64,000 nucleotides of DNA from Luzula sylvatica (GCA_946800325.1 OX326959.1:37872908-37936907); one strand, 5' to 3'; numbered from the stretch's first letter, positions 23,528 through 35,455 are shown. The notes: a model not told the origin generated them from the letters alone. Program-made: numbers and translations.

Positions 23528-24051
23528 TAGGGATGTCAACGGGACGGGTCGGGTTCGGGTAAGCCTCCCCCATACCCAAACCCGAATTTTCGGATATTAT
23601 CCGAACCCGAACCAATAATACTCGCGGGTAAAAAGTCATACCCGAACCCGAATCCGAACCCGCGGGTAACGGATATACCCGAACCCGAACCCGTTACCCG
23701 AAAATTATTAATAAAAAATCTAAAAAAATTAAAAAATTAAAAATTATTATACAAATTCGTAAAATTATCAACAATTTTAAATACACAAAACAAACAACTT
23801 GTACAAATAAATTAAGAATCCAAATATTACAAATAATTAATCCATAAAACATCCAAAATTTTCATATTATGGTATATTTTCGGGTATTTTTCGGAGATTT
23901 TTCAGGTTCGGGTTCGGATAACGGGTATACCCGCGGGTAAAAAAATCCCCCCGTACCCGAACCCGGAGCGGGCATTTTTTCGGGTATTACCCGCCCCGTT
24001 CGGGTCGGGTACCCGCAGGTTCGGGTTTCTACCGACCCATTGACATCCCTA
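23528..24051. mobile_element. hAT-like MITE nested in LTR B1
   Basis: A 524-bp element, TAGGGATGTCAACGGG...CATTGACATCCCTA, with a perfect 8-bp target duplication CGTACGTT (23520-23527 and 24052-24059). The ends are rich in CCCGAACC/GGTTCGGG motifs. The middle is AT-rich and non-coding. Confidence 0.9.
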
Positions 24052-24107
24052 CGTACGTTGTAACAGACTGTGCAGAATAAGCAATGTAAGGGAAGGGTCT
24101 ATGTGTT

Positions 24108-24117
24108 TTATAAATAG
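24108..24117 (+). promoter_or_regulatory. Putative TATA box of LTR B1
   Basis: TTATAAATAG, followed by a CTCTCATTTCTCTCACC leader-like stretch. The equivalent site in copy B2 is at 51673-51681 on the other strand. Confidence 0.55.
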
Positions 24118-24885
24118 AATTTTTCTCTCATTTCTCTCACCACTTTTTAACCATCATATTTTCACATTCAAAAGAGAGAAACCTTGCTAAATACTTTGAG
24201 TTTAAATCTTCGAAAATATTCTTAGAGATTATTAGATCCTCCTTTTCCATCAAATATGATTCCCAACTTGCGTGACCGATCACGTTTAGTTCGTATTAGA
24301 TTATTATAATAGGCTAGTACAAAGATTGTAAAGTCCGCTATAGATCGATAGAAATACATGTAAATCGATCTAGGCAAAATCTTGTACGAGTGATTCGTAA
24401 ATTCAATCGAAAGCCGAAAAGGCGCAAGGCATTTCCGGAGACGTAGGTACTTGTATTCAATCGAATCGGTCGATTGAGCAAGTAGATGGCGAGTTAAAGT
24501 GATAAGAGGAAAATAAAGCACCTTTTTGATATCTAATTTGGGGATTTTAGCCCTTTTGAATCACAACTTTATATATACAATTGTTCATATTTGAGATAAC
24601 AAGAATATTTCTTCACTAAGTATGTTTTATTGCTTAATTACAGGTTTTAGGGGGAAATTCTCGGCAAACCAAGAGTGTAGTTGCCTTCGTCTCCTCGCGC
24701 CGTTAAAATCGATATATCATACCGACCAATTCGGTACACGTGTGAAGGAGAAGGCAAATAATCATCAACATAAGAGATTGCACCAAACTCTACTCGAAAA
24801 CCACTCACACAATTGCCACTCTACAGCCCCAACTACCCTCAATCCTCTCACCCATCTCTCGGCCAATGGAAAAGCCCCAATGACA

Positions 24886-24894
24886 CTATAAATA
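24886..24894 (+). promoter_or_regulatory. Putative TATA box of LTR A2
   Basis: CTATAAATA at the position matching the TATA box of copy A1, 25-30 bp before a CT-rich leader. Confidence 0.6.
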
Positions 24895-25637
24895 AGACCC
24901 CAAGGCCTATAGGAAGACTCTCGCTCTCTCCCCCGCTCTTCGGAGCACTTTCGCTCATTCTCGCTTCCCTCCCTCTTAAGCAAGTCCAAAAATCTTTCAA
25001 GAACACGCAAGAATCTTTCAAGAACACGCAAGAATTGCAAATACGAACGATAATTCTCTAGGATTGACCACCGAATCGAAGCTTTCTTCATTCGGTGAAT
25101 TGATCTACACTTCGACGAAGATCGAGTTGTGAGGTTTTGGATTGGAGCTTTCTTCGTCCGAATCCGCGCAAGCAAGGAGACGAGCTTACTCTAATTGATT
25201 GGGAGCTTTCCTCCGATTGATTCCTTGTAAATCTCGAGTTCACGCAACCGGTTTGGAGCTTTCTTCGATCGGCAAGTGAATCGGTACGAAAGGACGAGTT
25301 GTGCGAGGTGACTAGCTTTCTACGCATCTCGAACAACGAGGAAGGCATTTACGACGAGACTCGAAGCTTTCTTCATCTCTCTAGGTGTTTTCTTTCCTTT
25401 CTTGCAATTCTTGTATGTTAAATGATAGTTTTAAGGATTGTGTTAAAAACCATGTTTGAATCTCTTTCTTTGTTCTAAATCTTGTTTCTTGCATTGAACC
25501 TTTGGCTCTCTTTGTGTGATATTCTTGTTCTCTTTTCGTTCTCTTTTTACTTGCATTTAAGTCCCTAATTAATTCATCAAAACATTCGCAAATCAAACCC
25601 CTAATCAGAATAACAAATTCCCAATCCAGGAGATAGT

Positions 25638-25974
25638 CCGTTACAACGGAAGTTCACCATCCGTTGTAACGGACCAGTCGTTAGTCCTTCACTTTTCAGT
25701 CCGTTATAACTCCGTTGTAACGAAACTTGCTACGTTGTAACGGACTAGTGTGGATTCCTTCAATCTAAACCCTAACACACTGTCCGTTGTAACGCAACTT
25801 GTTCCGTTGTAACGGATTCACCAATCCGTCGTAACGGACCTTCATTCCGTTGTAACGAAACTCCATTTTCGTTGCAACGGATAGACACTCCGTTACAACG
25901 GACTAGTGTCCAATTCTCAGAACCAAGATCATCACTCTAGTCCGTTGTAACGGACATTCTTCCGTTATAACGGA
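25638..25974. repeat. CCGTTRTAACGG motif array in LTR A2
   Basis: About a dozen copies or one-base variants in 340 bp, collinear with the array of A1. The individual motifs are better conserved than the sequence between them. Confidence 0.9.
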
Positions 25975-26514
25975 CAATTTTCTGGAAACGTTTCTGTTAA
26001 TTCTTGCTTGTTTTAATTCATTATTCGACGCATATACTCCTCGTGGAACGAACTTTCATATTTTCCACTATAACACATATAGTTTTATACTTGTTGATAG
26101 AATCGGGTTTTTCGAATACAACGATAATTTTACACGCCAAAAACCCGTTCATCATAAAGCTACAAAGCAACTACTTACCGAACTCCGTCATCAAACATCT
26201 TATGTTCAATTTGTTCGGTATTTGCATAATTTAATTCATATCATTTTAGTTTCCGTATTAAATTAGAATTTGTATACCGTAACGCGAAAATTGGAGGCAA
26301 TCTTGAGTGGGGAGATGATGAACGATTGGAGGCATTTATTTTGTTGTTGTTGATAATCTTAGGTTTTTAGTTTGGCTTTTGAGTTAGTTCTTTTATTCTA
26401 TGCTTTAAAATATATGTTAAATGCAAGGCTGGTGTAAAATTACTGATTCATTTATTTATTATTTGGAAGGGAGTCTTTGATCTTCCTCCAAATTTACTCC
26501 AAAAAAAAAAAACA

Positions 26515-26665
26515 GTGCCACATCATCAGTTAACTGATGACTAGGCAGTAACTGATGGAAGAGACAAAAATGAGCAAAATCAAGAGTTTAGGAGGTAAAA
26601 AGGATCAAATTAAAGTTTGTGAGGTAACTTGCACTTTTTTGAAAAGGTCAGAGAACAAAAGTAAG
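26515..26665. repeat. Right inverted end of the TIR-bounded block
   Basis: Reverse-complement counterpart of the sequence at 21846-22015 (CAGTGCCACATCATCAGTTA through AACTTGCACTTTTTTGAAAA), with substitutions and small indels. Confidence 0.6.
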
Positions 26666-27565
26666 TTTTTTTTCTGCTGTTTATTCAAATTCAGGGATTT
26701 GGCTCTAGTGTTTTTAGTATTTGGGACTTTAGCAATATATTATACTTGGGGCTTTAGTAATATTAGTAATTAGTAATATGTACATTGTTTAGGACCTTTA
26801 AGAATCAATGGCCAGAATTAAAATTAGTATAGAGTTAGGTATATTCACGGCTGTGATTGATCGATCTCAGGGTTTTAAGTTTTAACCCCTATATATAATC
26901 AATTTGTAATTTGTAATTATAATTAATTAAGAAATAAATACTAATCGTTTTCATTAGTTAAGAAGAGAAATTATTCTTAACACAATTTCAAGTACATCAT
27001 TTTAAAATTTCAAAATATCAAGTTTGTCTTTGTAAACTTGAAAATATCATACTTGCCCTTTTGAAAACCAAAAAACATGTTAAATTTACTCGTTTAATAA
27101 AATACAAAATGTTAAATTTAACGAAATTAACAATTCAGTGAAATCAGATAGACAATAGTGGTTCATCGGCGAAACATTTTAGTGACTGATCAAAATACTT
27201 TCCAGATAGTAACCAAAAATTGAATCGAATGAAAGTTAAAATTTGGACAAGTTTGATATATTTTGAAAATTTGAAGGATATATATGATATTCATAACTTT
27301 GCAGTGACAAATTTGAAATATAATGAATACAATGCTAAATTAGAAACAAGAAAATATTGACTATCCTTTGTAATGAAAAAACCCCTATTAATACATTTCA
27401 GGTGTCATCAAGAACAAAAATCTGAAGCATGAAAAAATACATGGTTACCAACATTACAATAATCTGCACGAACTAAAAGAAATATTACAACAACAACAAT
27501 AATCTCAACAATACAAGATAAAATAGGTTTTCTTTAAAAGAGAGAGAACTCCTATAAGAATGTTA

Positions 27566-27566
<1 letters not shown>
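26666..27566. other. 3' flank of NLR2, no gene seen
   Basis: AT-rich sequence between the TIR block and the poly-C tract. It likely includes the 3' UTR of NLR2. No feature was recognised. Confidence 0.6.

Positions 27567-27602
<36 letters not shown>
27567..27602. repeat. Poly-C tract (36 C) abutting the NLR2 stop
   Basis: Thirty-six consecutive C on the plus strand, so 36 G on the NLR2 sense strand, begin at the base after the TAA stop. It is either an extreme homopolymer or an assembly artefact. Confidence 0.95.
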
Positions 27603-30317
27603 TTAATCTAGAAGTAGAACATTTGGGTTATTGGGATGTGCGTCCGCTTTGCCTAATATCTGGCGGGAAACATCTGCACGAATGTCCTTCATGACAATTT
27701 TTTTAATATTCAGGAGGTTCTCAATTTTGGGGCAGTCAAGTAGAGGAACCAAACACATCTCCAAAAATTCAAGGTTAGGCATAGATTCATTCCCGAATAC
27801 TAACAACTGGATCAAACAATGGTGGATCTGGAGAGACTTGAGGTTCTGGAATCCAGCTCCAATAATTAACTTGGGAGCAGTGAATGACTTCTGAAACAGT
27901 CGAAGACATAGTAGATTAGGTAAGTTTTCGAGCATTCCTATAGAATCATTTTCCAATTCAGTATGAGAGAGGGTAATCTTGACAACGCTATCAAGCGATG
28001 CAATCCAACGAGGCAAATTCCCCAAATATCCCGACAATGATAGGCTTTCGAGCAAGAGTGGAGAGGATAAATCATTTAGGTGCCTCATAGCCTTGTTTTG
28101 GCTATCATCCACAATTTTGAGGGATCGGAGGCAATTACCCAATTTTGCAAGGACTGTGAGTAATATTATCCAGCTCTCTCGTTCGTCCGTATCAATAATA
28201 AAACCCAGTTTCCTTAGTTGAGTTAGGTAACCTAGCTCCCGTATAATCATAGGATCTTTTGATAGGTAAATGTCTGCAAGTGTTTGCAGCGCTCTCATTT
28301 TGCTAATACCAACAGGCATTTGTGGAACTTTCAGGTTGTTTCCATCATCCACGAGAAAATAGGATAGATTGTGTAGCTCGACAAGACCAGCAGGGAACTC
28401 AATTAGGCATGTTCCACACAGGTCAAGTGTCTCCAGGTTTCCTAGCTTCCCTATTTTTTTAGGAAGGCCAGTAACCCTCGTATTTCTGAGACTCAAATAT
28501 TTCAATAAAAATAACTCGCATATGAAATCAAGGTGATTGGTTTTGATACCTTTGCAATCAGCCAAATCCAGAACCCTCAAAAGCTTTAGTCTTAAGGTTA
28601 CCGGTAATTCACCAGTGTTTCCAAATACTGTTAATGTTCGAAGTTGAGTTACACTTAAGATTGATTTGAGGTTCTCTAGATCGGTTCCGTAGACAGATAA
28701 ACGGCGAACCCTATCATCAGGTAGAGCTTTATTATGGTCACTCACCAGGCTAACAAAATTCTCCTCACTCGACTTGGATACAATTATTTCGAGCATAATA
28801 TCATGGACCTTACAAGCTTTTACCCTCCCATCAGTCCCAATTATTAGTGGTTCGATCGCATTCCTATTAACCAACTCGTTGAAGTAATTTTCTGCAGTTT
28901 CCTCCATGCTTAGCCCACGTTGTTTACTAACAAAACCTTCGGCTATCCATCTTCTCACTAAAACTTTCTTCCTAATCACACAATCTTCGGGAAACCCACT
29001 TAGATAAAGGAAACAAGTTTTGAGGTGGTGAGGGAGATCTCTGTAGCTAATAGAAAGTATTTGTTTCAGACCCTCGAGAGTAGGATCCGAATCCATTTCA
29101 GAACCTATAGATTCATACACTTTGTTCCACAGTTCCTTTGTTTTCTTTGGTTTAATTGCTAAAAGACCAGCTATACTAATTATTGCTAGAGGAAGACCGT
29201 TGCATTTATCTAAGATCTTTTTCGAGATATCCTCTAGGACTCGATCAGGGGGGAAGATTTCAGTACCAAATATCTTTTTGAAAAATAATTTCTGGGCCTC
29301 ATTTTCATTTAAAGGTTGGATTTTGTATATATCAGCATACCGATGTGAGCAACAAAAATTAGCTACGTTTTCAATTCTAGTAGTAACTATTATTCTACTA
29401 CCTGTAGTAGCATCAGGAAGAGCGCATTTTATGCTTTTCCATGCAGATATACTCCAAATATCATCAAGAATTACGAAGTACCTCTTGTTTTGTAAATACT
29501 CTCGTAGCTTGTTTGCCAACTGAATAACATCGCATGTTTCTAAGCCTTCAAAGTATTCATTTCGGGTAAGTTGCTTCCATATATCCTTCAAAAGCATCTG
29601 CATATCAAATTTCTGAGACACGGTTACAAATGCGAGGCATTGGAAATGACCACTCTTCACGGTTGGGGTCTGGAAGGTCGACATTGCAAGGGTAGTCTTG
29701 CCTAAACCGCCAAAACCAACAATCGGGATCACACGCAGCTCCGTTACACTTTCCTCCAATAACAATTTCAAAACCCCATTTCTACGATCTTCTATGCCGA
29801 CGAGTTGCGGTTCCTCGACAAAGAGAGAAGGCAACCGAGGATCAAGAGGCAAATAATTACCACTGACCATGCCTCCAGAATCAGTACTCATTGTTATGCT
29901 ATACCTCGATCGCCTATCACTTACGTCTTGAGAGATCTTTTTCAGAACCTCAATTTCGTGAGCAACCCTATACCGAATCTTAATAGTCCTTAGAAAGCGA
30001 ACAACCCTGGACACTTGGCCCAAGAAGCCATCCCCGCACGGACCCCCAAGATGACGAATGAATTCATCGATACAATCCTCGGCATCATAAGCAAGCTCTC
30101 TCACTTGCCTCATCCATTCCTTGACCTGGTCATCGTGATCATCATGCCGTGAGAGGTTTCGGAGGAGAGCGTGCATGGTTACGAGTTCTTCGCGGAGATA
30201 GCGAATCTCGCTGCGTACCTTGCTCAATAACCCTGCTTCTTGAGCAAGGACAGAGGTAATTTTGGACAAAAGGATTTTCAAACTGCCCTCCGCATAACTC
30301 ACGGCAGCCGCCTCCAT
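27603..30317 (-). CDS. CC-NB-LRR disease resistance protein (RPM1-like), NLR2
   Basis: Single-exon coiled-coil NLR of 904 residues; the ATG at 30317 (MEAAAVSYAEGSL) is preferred over an upstream in-frame non-ATG codon. It has a coiled coil with EDCID at residues 80-84, P-loop GFGGLGKTTLA (201-211), kinase-2 YFVILDDIWS, RNBS-B GSRIIVTTR, GLPLAI and KVHDIMLE (MHD-type). A leucine-rich repeat region runs to the C-terminus. All key NB-ARC residues are canonical, unlike NLR1. The two NLRs share orientation, domain layout and many LRR phrases (SGYLGNLPRW here and KGYLGRLPDW in NLR1), which indicates an old tandem pair now pushed 20 kb apart by mobile elements. NLR1 has an intron where NLR2 has none. 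The stop is followed at once by a 36-base G run on the sense strand. Confidence 0.95.
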   Translation of the reverse strand: MEAAAVSYAEGSLKILLSKITSVLAQEAGLLSKVRSEIRYLREELVTMHALLRNLSRHDDHDDQVKEWMRQVRELAYDAEDCIDEFIRHLGGPCGDGFLGQVSRVVRFLRTIKIRYRVAHEIEVLKKISQDVSDRRSRYSITMSTDSGGMVSGNYLPLDPRLPSLFVEEPQLVGIEDRRNGVLKLLLEESVTELRVIPIVGFGGLGKTTLAMSTFQTPTVKSGHFQCLAFVTVSQKFDMQMLLKDIWKQLTRNEYFEGLETCDVIQLANKLREYLQNKRYFVILDDIWSISAWKSIKCALPDATTGSRIIVTTRIENVANFCCSHRYADIYKIQPLNENEAQKLFFKKIFGTEIFPPDRVLEDISKKILDKCNGLPLAIISIAGLLAIKPKKTKELWNKVYESIGSEMDSDPTLEGLKQILSISYRDLPHHLKTCFLYLSGFPEDCVIRKKVLVRRWIAEGFVSKQRGLSMEETAENYFNELVNRNAIEPLIIGTDGRVKACKVHDIMLEIIVSKSSEENFVSLVSDHNKALPDDRVRRLSVYGTDLENLKSILSVTQLRTLTVFGNTGELPVTLRLKLLRVLDLADCKGIKTNHLDFICELFLLKYLSLRNTRVTGLPKKIGKLGNLETLDLCGTCLIEFPAGLVELHNLSYFLVDDGNNLKVPQMPVGISKMRALQTLADIYLSKDPMIIRELGYLTQLRKLGFIIDTDERESWIILLTVLAKLGNCLRSLKIVDDSQNKAMRHLNDLSSPLLLESLSLSGYLGNLPRWIASLDSVVKITLSHTELENDSIGMLENLPNLLCLRLFQKSFTAPKLIIGAGFQNLKSLQIHHCLIQLLVFGNESMPNLEFLEMCLVPLLDCPKIENLLNIKKIVMKDIRADVSRQILGKADAHPNNPNVLLLD

Positions 30318-31660
30318 CTCTAACTCTCTCCACTGTTTCTGTTTTTGCAAGATGGGGAGAGAATAGTCTCCTAAATCTTTCCACTTTCTCTCTTTGAATT
30401 AAAGATCTGTTTGCCTACAATATTAGTCAAAAAAAAAGAAAAAAAAAAGTGAAGGTTTTTGAATAAATTCCCCTAGAATTAAAGACGAAAGGGATCTGAA
30501 AAAAATGATACCTTCCACTTAACAAAAATGAATAATGGCATCAATTACAGTAGATTTGTTCTTATTTACTCGTCAAGTCAACGCCTCCTAGTCGGAGAGC
30601 ATCCCATTACCGGCGGCGACCAAAAATAAAGTTCGGAAGTCTTCCTCTCTCAAGTCAACTCTACCTATTTCTGAAAATCACCCCCAAAATAAAAATCTCC
30701 AGAATGCCCACGACTCCAGCTTGAAGGCTAATGAAGTCAAAAGTCCTTTTTTCACTCCATGTATGACCGACCAAATTATGTTTTCTTTTTTTCACCCTAC
30801 AATGTCAATGACATTAACATTGTTTTGATTTTATAGATACAACCTACAAAATTTTGTATATAAACACGTTGTAAATAGATTTTTGTCGGCCCACCCAGGA
30901 TCCTATTACGATCCGTCCTTGATTGTAATGACGTGAAAATATGTAAAATTAATAAAAAAAAAGAATGATTGCGTATTTTATAGTTGCCCATTTTATGTGT
31001 ACGTCCAAGTTTATATGATAGACGCGTGTCGGTTTGATTTTATAGTCATGCGCACTTTCAAAACGCACGTCATTTTGCATCCGAATTTTTATATTTTAAA
31101 TTGATTAAAAATTCGATGGTTCAATGTTATCGCCAAATAAAACACGAAAATGTTATATTTATAAATTAATTAAATGTCAACGTTATTCTTTTTAAGTTTG
31201 ATGAAAATTAGTGCTTTTATTGTATCATTTACTTTTGCAAAAAACAGTATATCTTTAAGTAGGTACGATATATTTTTTAAGATATAATATTTATATATAA
31301 GTAATATTTTGTATAATTATGTTTGGATTAAGATTTATATTTTTTGTATAACAATTTCTACTTTTTTGCAGCATAAATTTAGAGTGCACGAATACGATAA
31401 AAAATGAAACACTCAAACAGACACGTTTCGTATTTCTATTAAGATGTGCACATGAAATGCGCATTTATGAAATGATACATACACATAAATAAACTACAAA
31501 TCTGTCACAAATACATAAGTTTGTGACACGAATTAATCAATTATATACTCAAAATCAAACAAAAACTTAGGTATTTGTGACAGATTTGTGATTGGTTTAT
31601 GTGAATATATCATTACTCCTTATTAAATAAATGCTCGGGTCTGTATATATTTAAATAAAA
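30318..31660. other. NLR2 upstream region, no gene seen
   Basis: Contains the presumed 5' UTR and promoter of NLR2 (A-rich near 30420-30445), then AT-rich intergenic DNA. No convincing TATA box was assigned and no other gene was recognised. Confidence 0.55.
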
Positions 31661-31970
31661 GGAATATTTATGCATGTAATTATGTGTGGGTACAAAATTC
31701 GAAAATAACTTGATTTTGAAGAATATTTCAAAACTAATCCAAATTGGATTTTAAAAATTCGATACCGCCGGATTTTTAAATCCGATGAGTTATTTAGTTT
31801 AAATAATATAATTTAGATAGTGTGATTTTTTTTTTTAAAATGACCGAATTTTACTAAGATGAACGATTTAATTCAATAAGTTCATAGATGTTTCTAAATT
31901 TTACCATAACATCTTCTATGTATTAATTAATATACTTAATTAACATGATAATTCGACCAATCAATCATCA
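31661..31970. repeat. Degenerate single arm of the foldback element family
   Basis: Begins GGAATATTTATGCATGTAAT and continues with AAAATAACTTG, CAAAACTAATCC and GGATTTTAAAAATTCG, matching with many substitutions the left arms of the foldback elements at 32608 and 33446. The opposite arm is not evident. Confidence 0.5.
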
Positions 31971-32607
31971 AAATAATTTCCTACTTTGACATTTGATGGC
32001 ATGGCACTAGGTTTTTGTCTTTGTATAAAATCGAGTCAGTCGAAAATGAAAGTAAATGATCGTTACTGTATAATGAGTGAGTCTAGCATGAAAAGTGATC
32101 TCACAAGAGGACGACGAAAATCAAAGTGAAATTATTCAAGTTGTACATTCAGTTCTCATCTCTACGAAGTGTCGGAAAGTGGCTACTTGAAGCTCTAAGG
32201 CTCGTTGGACCGCTATCCCCGCTGCGCGCCCCTTCTCTAGACTTTTGACTATGATATTGCGAGACATTGCTTCTTGCATATTGATATAATCGAAGACTAT
32301 TGTTTAATTGAGTTCATTTGTTTTTCAAGAAAATAAAATTTCTTTGCTCCTTTCTAAGAATGATTTTTAGTCTTTGATCAAATTCAATTTTTATCGACAG
32401 AAGTTGGGAATACCTTCACCATTTTCATTCAGGATTCTTGTTATTTCAGTAGGAAATAACATGCAATTAATAATTAATTCATTAATATACAATTAATATT
32501 TATTTGAACTAATAAATTTAAATTAATACGGTGAAATCATGGACAAAATAAAAATTCTTTTTAATTATCACTTCGTGCAAGAATGCACCGAAAAACTAAT
32601 TAATTAA
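31971..32607. other. Intergenic, no gene seen
   Basis: AT-rich sequence between the degenerate arm and the outer foldback element. No open frame or motif of note. Confidence 0.55.
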
Positions 32608-35266
32608 GGAGCATTTCTGCATGTAACCTTGTATATACAAAATTTGAAAAATAACCCGGCTTGAAAAAATATTCCAAAACTAAACCAAACCGGATTTTAA
32701 AAACCCGGTGTTACTTTATTTTAAAAGTTTGGGGCTTAATTAGATTAAACAAAATAATTAAGACTGCACAAAAATTGAGAAGAAAACTAACGGGTTTTAA
32801 AAACCAGTTGTACTATTTAGTTCTTTCAATTAATAAAAGTCTCTAGATTTTACCATATATTTTTATTTTTTGTGTACTACTTATCATATTTAAGTAGCAT
32901 GGTAATTAACGCATGTTATATAATTAAAAATTAATTAATATATAATTAACATTAATTTGAATTCATAAATTGAAATTAATATAACTTAATTTTAATTATT
33001 TTTATTTATTTGTTTAATTGTTATTGTTATGCTAATTAAGTGTGTTTATTAGAATACAAAATAAAGTGCAACATGGTCACATGAGTACTAATTAATTCAA
33101 TCCAACTTTACCCCAAGATTCACCCCAACATTTTTATATTCAAAATAAAAACACTTAATTCGCATAAACATTTAAAACATATATAATTAACAATTAATTT
33201 ACATCAACTAAAATTTATAGATTCAAATAAATATTAATTATGTTTTAATTAATTATTTATTATATGACTTGTGTTAGTTTTCAATTATCATGCTACTTAA
33301 ATATGATAAGTAGTACACAAAGAATGTTATGGTAAAATTTGGGAACTTATAAATTCAATGACTAAATAATAAAACTGATTTTTAAAATCCGTTTTTTTCT
33401 CCTTTCTCAATTTTTGTGCAGCCTTAATTATGTTGTTTAATTTAAGGAGCAATTCTTACAGTGACCCGTGTTTTGAAATTTTTTCGAAAAATAACCCGGT
33501 TTCAAAAAATATTCCAAAACTAACCCATACCGGATTTTAAAATTCCGGTACCAACTGGTTTTAAAAACCCGGTCAATTAGTTAGGCTAAACAAATCTTAA
33601 TCACAAATTACAAAAATTTGATAAAAACAGCGGGTTTTATAAACCCGGTGGAAGTTTTGAAAATGGAGCAGATATATATACCCAAAATTTACCCCCATAT
33701 TTCTATGCTTTGATTATTATATAACTAGTAATCAATTAATATATAATTAAAACTAATTTGAGTGAATAAATTTGAATTCATATTAATTATTTGTTAGTCA
33801 TTTATTGTTTTAATCATCACGCAAATTAAATGGGTTAATGAGAACATAACAATTGGGGTGGTGAAACATTGGGGCTAAGTAAAATTTCTAGTTTACGAAT
33901 TTAATTAGTGATATAATCAACACATGTCGTGTAAATCATAATTAATTTAGTACACAATTAACATTAATTTGAATCATAAATAAATTAATATTAATGATTT
34001 TTTTTTTTAGTTATTAAGTTAAATATGTGTGTTAATTCAAATATGGAGAATTCAACAAGGAAATTTTGGGGCAAAGTAAAATTACTGTTATTTTATTAAC
34101 CTTATTATCAGATAGATAAATTGAAAGTTTTATTACTTCCAAAATTTACCCGCCGAATCCTCTATATTCGGATCAACACGTTAATTAACATAATATTTAA
34201 AAAACATATGATTACCAATTTGTCATATTGATTTAAATTTATAAATTCGAATAAATAATAATTATGTACATAATAATTAAACAACATATTATTACCAATT
34301 TGTCATATTGATTTTTTATGAATTCAAATAAATAATAATTATTTATTACATTAATTATTAATTTATGAATTCAAATTTAGAAAATTCGGGGGTAAATTTT
34401 GGGGAGTAATAACATTATCAATTTATCTCTCTGAAAGTGAGGTTAATAAAAAAAAACATTAATTTTACTTTGCCCTAAAATTTCCCTACCGAATTTTTCA
34501 TATTTGAATTAACAGACATAACTAACGTAGTAACTAAAAAAAATATCATTAATATTCTTTATATTAATCTATTTATGAATTTAAATTAATATTAATTATG
34601 CACTAAATTAATTATGATTTACATGACATGTGTTGATTATATTGCTAATTAAATTCGTTAACTAGAAATTTTACTTAGCTCCAATATTTCACCACCTCAA
34701 TTTATATGTTTTAATTAACCCTTTTAATTAGCATGATGATTAAAAAAATAAATGATTAAGAAATAGTTAATATGAATTCCAATGTATTCACTCAAATTAG
34801 TTTTAGTTATATATTAATTAATTACTAGTTATATAATAATAAAAATATAAAAATATGGGGGTAAAATTTAGGGTATCCATATCAGCTCCATTTTCAAAAG
34901 TGCCACCGGGTTTATAAAACCCGTTGGTTTATTCCAAATTTCAGTAATCTGTGATTAAGATTTGTTTAGCCTAACTAATTGACCGGATTTGTAAAATTAG
35001 TTGGTATCGGGATTTTAAAATTCGGTATGGGTTAGTTTTGAAATATTTTTCGAAATCGGGTTATTCTTCAAAAAAAAATTCAAAACACGGTCACGGTAAG
35101 AAATGCTCCTTAATTTAATTAAGCTCCGAGTTTTTAAAATCAGATAGTACCGAGTTTTTAAAATTCGGTTTGGGTTAATTTTGAAATATTTTTTCAAGCG
35201 GGGTTATTTTTTGAATTTTGTATTCATATAAGGTAAGGACCGTAAGGTTACATGTATAAATGCTCC
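32608..35266. mobile_element. Outer foldback Mutator-like element (interrupted)
   Basis: Starts GGAGCATTTCTGCATGTAAC and ends GTTACATGTATAAATGCTCC. It is flanked by ATTAATTAA on the left and ATAAATTAA on the right, a 9-bp duplication with one mismatch. Without the inner insertion (33446-35109 plus one target copy) it is about 980 bp and is essentially one inverted repeat folding about 33100. The outer arms carry AACCCGG and CCGGATTTTAAAA phrases. A 9-bp duplication points to the Mutator superfamily. No coding capacity. Confidence 0.8.
33446..35109. mobile_element. Inner foldback Mutator-like element
   Basis: A 1664-bp element starting GGAGCAATTCTTACAGTGAC and ending GGTCACGGTAAGAAATGCTCC, with a perfect 9-bp target duplication TTAATTTAA (33437-33445 and 35110-35118). 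Its two arms of about 820 bp are imperfect inverted copies meeting near 34275, so the transcript of either strand would fold on itself. It belongs to the same family as the outer element, into whose right arm it inserted. Confidence 0.85.
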
Positions 35267-35392
35267 ATAAATTAAGCCGGGATCCTAAATAAAGCGGGTT
35301 CTGTAAGATCGTTACAGGAAACCATGAATTAACAGATCCCAGTTTCTTTCTCTGATGGAAAAGCGGTTCTACCATTTGCAACTATAGATAGA

Positions 35393-35393
35393 T

Positions 35394-35433
<40 letters not shown>
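35393..35433. repeat. (GA)n microsatellite in RecX leader
   Basis: A run of about 20 GA repeats 22 bp before the RecX ATG, therefore probably in the 5' UTR or core promoter. Confidence 0.9.
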
Positions 35434-35438
<5 letters not shown>

Positions 35439-35455
35439 TGAAATCTCAAAAGAAA

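Larger units (their letters stand above)
24500..26154 (+). mobile_element. Solo LTR (family A, copy 2) inside LTR B1
   Basis: A 1655-bp element, TGATAAGAGG...CCCGTTCATCA, with a perfect 5-bp target duplication TAAAG (24495-24499 and 26155-26159). It aligns with 12641-14293 along its length, clearly diverged but collinear. It carries a TATA box near 24886, a CT-rich leader, and the motif array near its 3' end. B1 sequence continues directly on either side, proving that it inserted after B1. Confidence 0.9.
22632..26294 (+). mobile_element. LTR family B, copy 1, truncated and nested
   Basis: Starts TGTTGGTTCAAATTT and matches the reverse complement of the complete B element at 51110-52648. It is interrupted by a hAT MITE (23528-24051) and by a family-A solo LTR (24500-26154). 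After that insertion it resumes with CTACAAAGCAACTACTTACC and is lost near 26294, about 60 bp short of its expected end. A TATA box lies near 24108, and the CCGTTRTAACGG array lies upstream of it, in the part corresponding to U3. Confidence 0.85.
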
